Translations under genes and position numbers: made by a program
The notes under the pieces: generated by a model
Databases searched by the model: none
Told to the model about the DNA's origin: nothing
Seen by the model: only the letters and a program-made list of their open reading frames with translations
Source: an uncultured Lachnospiraceae bacterium
Lineage (GTDB): Bacteria > Bacillota > Clostridia > Lachnospirales > Lachnospiraceae
DNA: 64,000 bases
Direction of reading: 5' to 3'
Assembly (NCBI GenBank): GCA_946631295.1
Contig: CAMOZY010000008.1
Span: 1-64,000, forward strand
Shown here: positions 61,318-64,000 of the stretch, in pieces
Layout: each line of letters begins with the position of its first letter
Position numbering within the stretch: position 1 is the first letter of the stretch

Positions 61318-63003
61318 TCAGTCAGACTCTTTTTCATAGAGACCAAAGACATCAAATTCCAGAAGCCCGTCTTCTACAGGTATCTCATAATCCGAGGAAT
61401 CGATACTTACGTATTGTATGAGTATGCATCCGTCATAATAGGATCCTTCATCATACTCTTCATAACGCCAGGTGAATGTAACAATCTGTCCGTTGGGATA
61501 GTTGATCTGCCCTCTTCCGTCTTCACCAAGCATAAGTATCGGTGCCTCGGTTTTCCATAATCCCCTGGCCCACCATGTTCCGGCGAATTCAAGAGAAGTC
61601 TCATCAAGTTCAGGTGAGACCGTATCATCCTCAAGAACATCTTCAGATGAGATACGCTTGTAGCTTACTCCTGAAACAAACATGGTTCCGAATGAGTAAC
61701 TGACATCATCTTCGATCTTTTTTCCGGAAGCGGCATAATACATGGTGATATTGCCATAGTCATCATTACCTTCACACTCCCAGGTTATATCCCTCGGATC
61801 GGTCATTCCCTTAACGTAGATATACCCTGTGCCATCCGGCAGAAAATGATATTCAGGAAGTGCAGGTGAATCCGATTCTGCCCTCCATGTTCCGACTACG
61901 GACGGATAATCACCAAGGGCTTCATCATCCTGTTCAGAAACAGTCCCATCACCATCCGTTGAAACCATCCATGGCTGCAGATATGAAAAAGCAAGCTCCT
62001 GTGCATGGTAGTATTCGGCAAGTTCCTTAAGAGTATCATAGTCCCATCCGGTTTCGTTACAGACCTTTCTGAGTAATGTATAATCATTCCCCAGTTCCTG
62101 TATAAGTGCCGACGGGAGATCGGTTTCATCACATACAAGCGTACTGATCACGACACGTCCGTTTTCATGCACGACTGCCGAATGCTCACCTGCCGAAATC
62201 GTATCCCGATCCGAGTCACCGGTTTTTTCATCAAATGCGGTAAGTTCCACCTCGCCGCCCGTGATCCAGATACGTGTGTCATCTTCTCCGTCAAAATAGA
62301 TATATCCTGAAGCTTCCCTTATAAAGACAATCATGTTGGCGGTTTCTATCTCAAACACTTCATCTCCGTGAAATGCCCTGTCGATATTGAAGAAGACCGC
62401 CCCCTTCTCCAGAACGATCCATGTTGCATCATCCTTCTGATGTGCCTCAATCTCACTTAATGAAAAAAGAATCAGATCACGGTCATCACCCAGACTGATC
62501 CACGCTTTCGATTTCATCGCAGTTCTGAGGGTATCATTGTCGTGCAAAGTCATATTGGAAGTGATCCCTTTTTCCTGTCCGTTACCGGAAAAAAGATAAA
62601 CAGCTCCCTGACTGCCGGTTACCACCATGGATGTGCGTGCGGTCCTGCTTCCGGATGCGAACATCGTCACAATCCCTAGCAGCATAACACTCAGGATTAT
62701 AATTATGAGAATAAGAGTGCCAAATGAAACAGACTTCCTTCCGGTATTTTCGGGCAGCTTACCATTTGCCCCCGGTTTATAGTCAGAATAATCCACCTCA
62801 TTCCACGGATTGGCGATAGTAGAATGTGCAGGTTCAGCAGGTCTTTTTACGGCATCAAGTGATTTTGCCTGCTCAGATACTTTACCAATATCAGGCGTAT
62901 TAAATCCTGTCCGGATCCTCTCGGGCTTTTTCAGTTTAGATCCGCATTCACAGCAAAGGATCTCACCATCTTCATTTTTCTTTCCGCAATTGGGACAGAT
63001 CAT
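61318..63003 (-). CDS. Zinc-ribbon membrane protein with FecR-like domain and C-terminal beta repeats
   Basis: The protein has 561 residues from MICPNCGKKN, which follows GAGGAA; the ORF's GTG start is five codons earlier. A zinc ribbon (CPNCG-N12-CCECG, 3-22) is followed by a linker, one membrane helix (about 92-117), a FecR-like beta domain (about 130-280; GAVFFNIDRAFHGDEVFEIETANM, ISAGEHSAVV) and two beta-rich repeats each starting with GTW (about 380 and 480). The extracellular part may sense or bind envelope material. The function is unknown. Confidence 0.75.
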   Translation of the reverse strand: MICPNCGKKNEDGEILCCECGSKLKKPERIRTGFNTPDIGKVSEQAKSLDAVKRPAEPAHSTIANPWNEVDYSDYKPGANGKLPENTGRKSVSFGTLILIIIILSVMLLGIVTMFASGSRTARTSMVVTGSQGAVYLFSGNGQEKGITSNMTLHDNDTLRTAMKSKAWISLGDDRDLILFSLSEIEAHQKDDATWIVLEKGAVFFNIDRAFHGDEVFEIETANMIVFIREASGYIYFDGEDDTRIWITGGEVELTAFDEKTGDSDRDTISAGEHSAVVHENGRVVISTLVCDETDLPSALIQELGNDYTLLRKVCNETGWDYDTLKELAEYYHAQELAFSYLQPWMVSTDGDGTVSEQDDEALGDYPSVVGTWRAESDSPALPEYHFLPDGTGYIYVKGMTDPRDITWECEGNDDYGNITMYYAASGKKIEDDVSYSFGTMFVSGVSYKRISSEDVLEDDTVSPELDETSLEFAGTWWARGLWKTEAPILMLGEDGRGQINYPNGQIVTFTWRYEEYDEGSYYDGCILIQYVSIDSSDYEIPVEDGLLEFDVFGLYEKESD

Positions 63004-63128
63004 CTCCCGCTTCCTCACTCAGAACAAATTAAAAATTCCGCCTGATTCATACATGTCAGACCATATACATGTCTGAACATAGTTTCAAGCATAAACACGG
63101 TAAATTATTTTATCATAAACATCGCTCA

Positions 63129-63161
63129 ATAAAAAACTCTCTCCCGCAAAGGGAGAGAGTA
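63129..63161 (-). terminator. Terminator of the aldo/keto reductase gene
   Basis: A 10-bp perfect stem ACTCTCTCCC / GGGAGAGAGT with a 5-base loop is followed on the minus strand by T6. Confidence 0.93.
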
Positions 63162-63177
63162 ATAACATCACATCCAT

Positions 63178-63223
63178 CGCCTGCTGACAGGGCCATATGG
63201 GGAGGGTAGATAGTCAGCAGGCG
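63178..63223 (-). other. Large hairpin between the aldo/keto reductase stop and its terminator
   Basis: CGCCTGCTGAC (63178-63188) pairs perfectly with GTCAGCAGGCG (63213-63223), enclosing a 24-base loop that itself holds the palindrome CCATATGG. Its role is unknown; it may stabilise the 3' end. Confidence 0.6.
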
Positions 63224-63241
63224 GCAGATGAATATTTAATA

Positions 63242-64000
63242 TCACTTAGCCTGAGCTGCCTTAATGTCTGCGAGAACCTTCTTAAGATCTTCGCGTATCG
63301 CAAGGTGCTGAGGACATGCCTGTTCGCACTTTCCGCACTGCCTGCAGGCTTCTGCGGTCTTATTTTCCTTGACCATGTTGTTCCAGTTCCAGCTGACCAC
63401 ATCATAATTCTGATACATATGATAACGGTTCCAAACGCTGAAATTACCGGGAATATCAACGCCGAAAGGACAAGGCATACAGTATCTGCATCCGGTACAT
63501 CCGTTCTGAATGCGGCTGTTCATGACTTCCTTGATACGGTCGATAGCCTGATACTCCTTTTCATCCATGGGAACGAAATTGACGAAGGTATCAAGATTAT
63601 CATCAACCTGGTCCATAGTCGACATTCCGCTGAGTACGGTCAGGATATTGGGAAGAGTTGCAACATATCTGAGTGCAAAAGATGCGGCGCTCTTACCTGG
63701 TCTTACCTCAGAGAAGATATCCATGATATCATCCGATAATTTTGCAAGTGATCCGCCCTTTACAGGTTCCATGATCGTAAGAGGAATACCAAGTTCTTCA
63801 GCAAGCTTGTATCCCTTCATTCCGGCCTGTTCTTCGGTATCCATGTAATTAAGCTGTATCTGGCAGAAATCCCAGTCACGATATTTTATTATCTCTTCAA
63901 ACGCATCGTAATCATCGTGGAATGAGAAGCCGAGGAATCTGATCTTGCCCTCTGCCTTAAGCTGCTCGAGTCTTTCAACTGTTCCGAGTTCAACCATCTT
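63242..64000 (-). CDS. Aldo/keto reductase with C-terminal 4Fe-4S domain (5' end missing)
   Basis: Only the last 252 or so residues lie in the window; the gene continues past the right edge. The visible part has the second half of an aldo/keto reductase barrel (GKIRFLGFSFHDDYDAFEE, QIQLNYMD, GIPLTIMEPVKGG, LSGMSTMDQVDDN) and a ferredoxin-like tail with CTGCRYCMPCPFGVDIP and CRQCGKCEQACP. Such fused oxidoreductases are common in anaerobes; the substrate is unknown. Confidence 0.9.
   Translation of the reverse strand, partial: KMVELGTVERLEQLKAEGKIRFLGFSFHDDYDAFEEIIKYRDWDFCQIQLNYMDTEEQAGMKGYKLAEELGIPLTIMEPVKGGSLAKLSDDIMDIFSEVRPGKSAASFALRYVATLPNILTVLSGMSTMDQVDDNLDTFVNFVPMDEKEYQAIDRIKEVMNSRIQNGCTGCRYCMPCPFGVDIPGNFSVWNRYHMYQNYDVVSWNWNNMVKENKTAEACRQCGKCEQACPQHLAIREDLKKVLADIKAAQAK

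Noticed and set aside
1-64000. CRISPR arrays, tRNA or rRNA genes, insertion sequences, prophage
   Set aside because: No regular spaced repeats, cloverleaf sequences, rRNA signatures, transposase or phage genes were seen on either strand.

Overview
The window reads as chromosomal DNA of an anaerobic Gram-positive Firmicute, most likely a Lachnospiraceae member related to Butyrivibrio or Roseburia (inference). Supporting signs are the engB, clpX, clpP, tig order, a two-box Firmicute LexA operator (GAAC-N4-GTTC) at recA, the arginine-to-spermidine gene set typical of gut Clostridia, many zinc-ribbon membrane proteins and strong AGGAGG-type ribosome binding sites. I see no rRNA, tRNA, CRISPR array, transposase or prophage. 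Nearly all genes lie on the minus strand. The plus-strand genes are the DUF3048 lipoprotein, a secreted beta-helix protein, cspA, a GT52-like glycosyltransferase and a GGDEF protein.

Layout: 0-2.6 kb, a divergent envelope pair (L,D-transpeptidase and DUF3048 lipoprotein) separated by a repeat-rich regulatory region. 2.7-10.7 kb, a MurL-like epimerase, ClpB, an ASKHA reactivase-like protein, a small zinc-ribbon membrane protein, a beta-helix protein and a cold-shock gene with a terminator-like hairpin in its leader. 10.7-18 kb, a polyamine operon (speA, speE, carboxyspermidine dehydrogenase, nspC, aguA, aguB), preceded by traX and engB. 19.7-22.9 kb, tig-clpP-clpX. 23-29.7 kb, pyrH-frr-uppS-cdsA-rseP-dxr followed by a serine/threonine kinase and a possible degenerate PP2C partner. 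29.7-34.8 kb, bactofilin, polysaccharide deacetylase, DAHP synthase, a XerD-like protein with altered catalytic residues, and a NUDIX hydrolase. 34.9-41.7 kb, a foldable intergenic element, aminotransferase, RNase Y and three surface-glycan genes. 41.8-50.9 kb, recX-recA-cinA-pgsA-rimO-rpoZ-gmk-yicC and the NFACT gene. 50.9-64 kb, a lipid-linked sugar flippase, a hybrid histidine kinase, surE, a GNAT, a diguanylate cyclase, a 53-residue membrane protein missing from the ORF track, an isolated pilT, a GH39 glycosidase, a GGDEF protein with a ribbon-helix-helix-like tail, a zinc-ribbon/FecR-like protein and a truncated aldo/keto reductase.

Most genes are housekeeping. The points I consider most unusual are: (1) the cspA leader, with a 22-bp terminator hairpin and a competing downstream partner; (2) two candidate structured RNAs or small palindromic elements in intergenic DNA (34859-35087 and 43740-43836); (3) a XerD homologue that appears to lack three canonical catalytic residues; (4) a GGDEF domain apparently joined to a DNA-binding fold; (5) four TTAAGA-type boxes with 11-bp spacing at the divergent envelope promoter; (6) a cytosolic kinase paired with a putative pseudophosphatase. 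No single multi-gene module here is clearly a new defence or mobile system.
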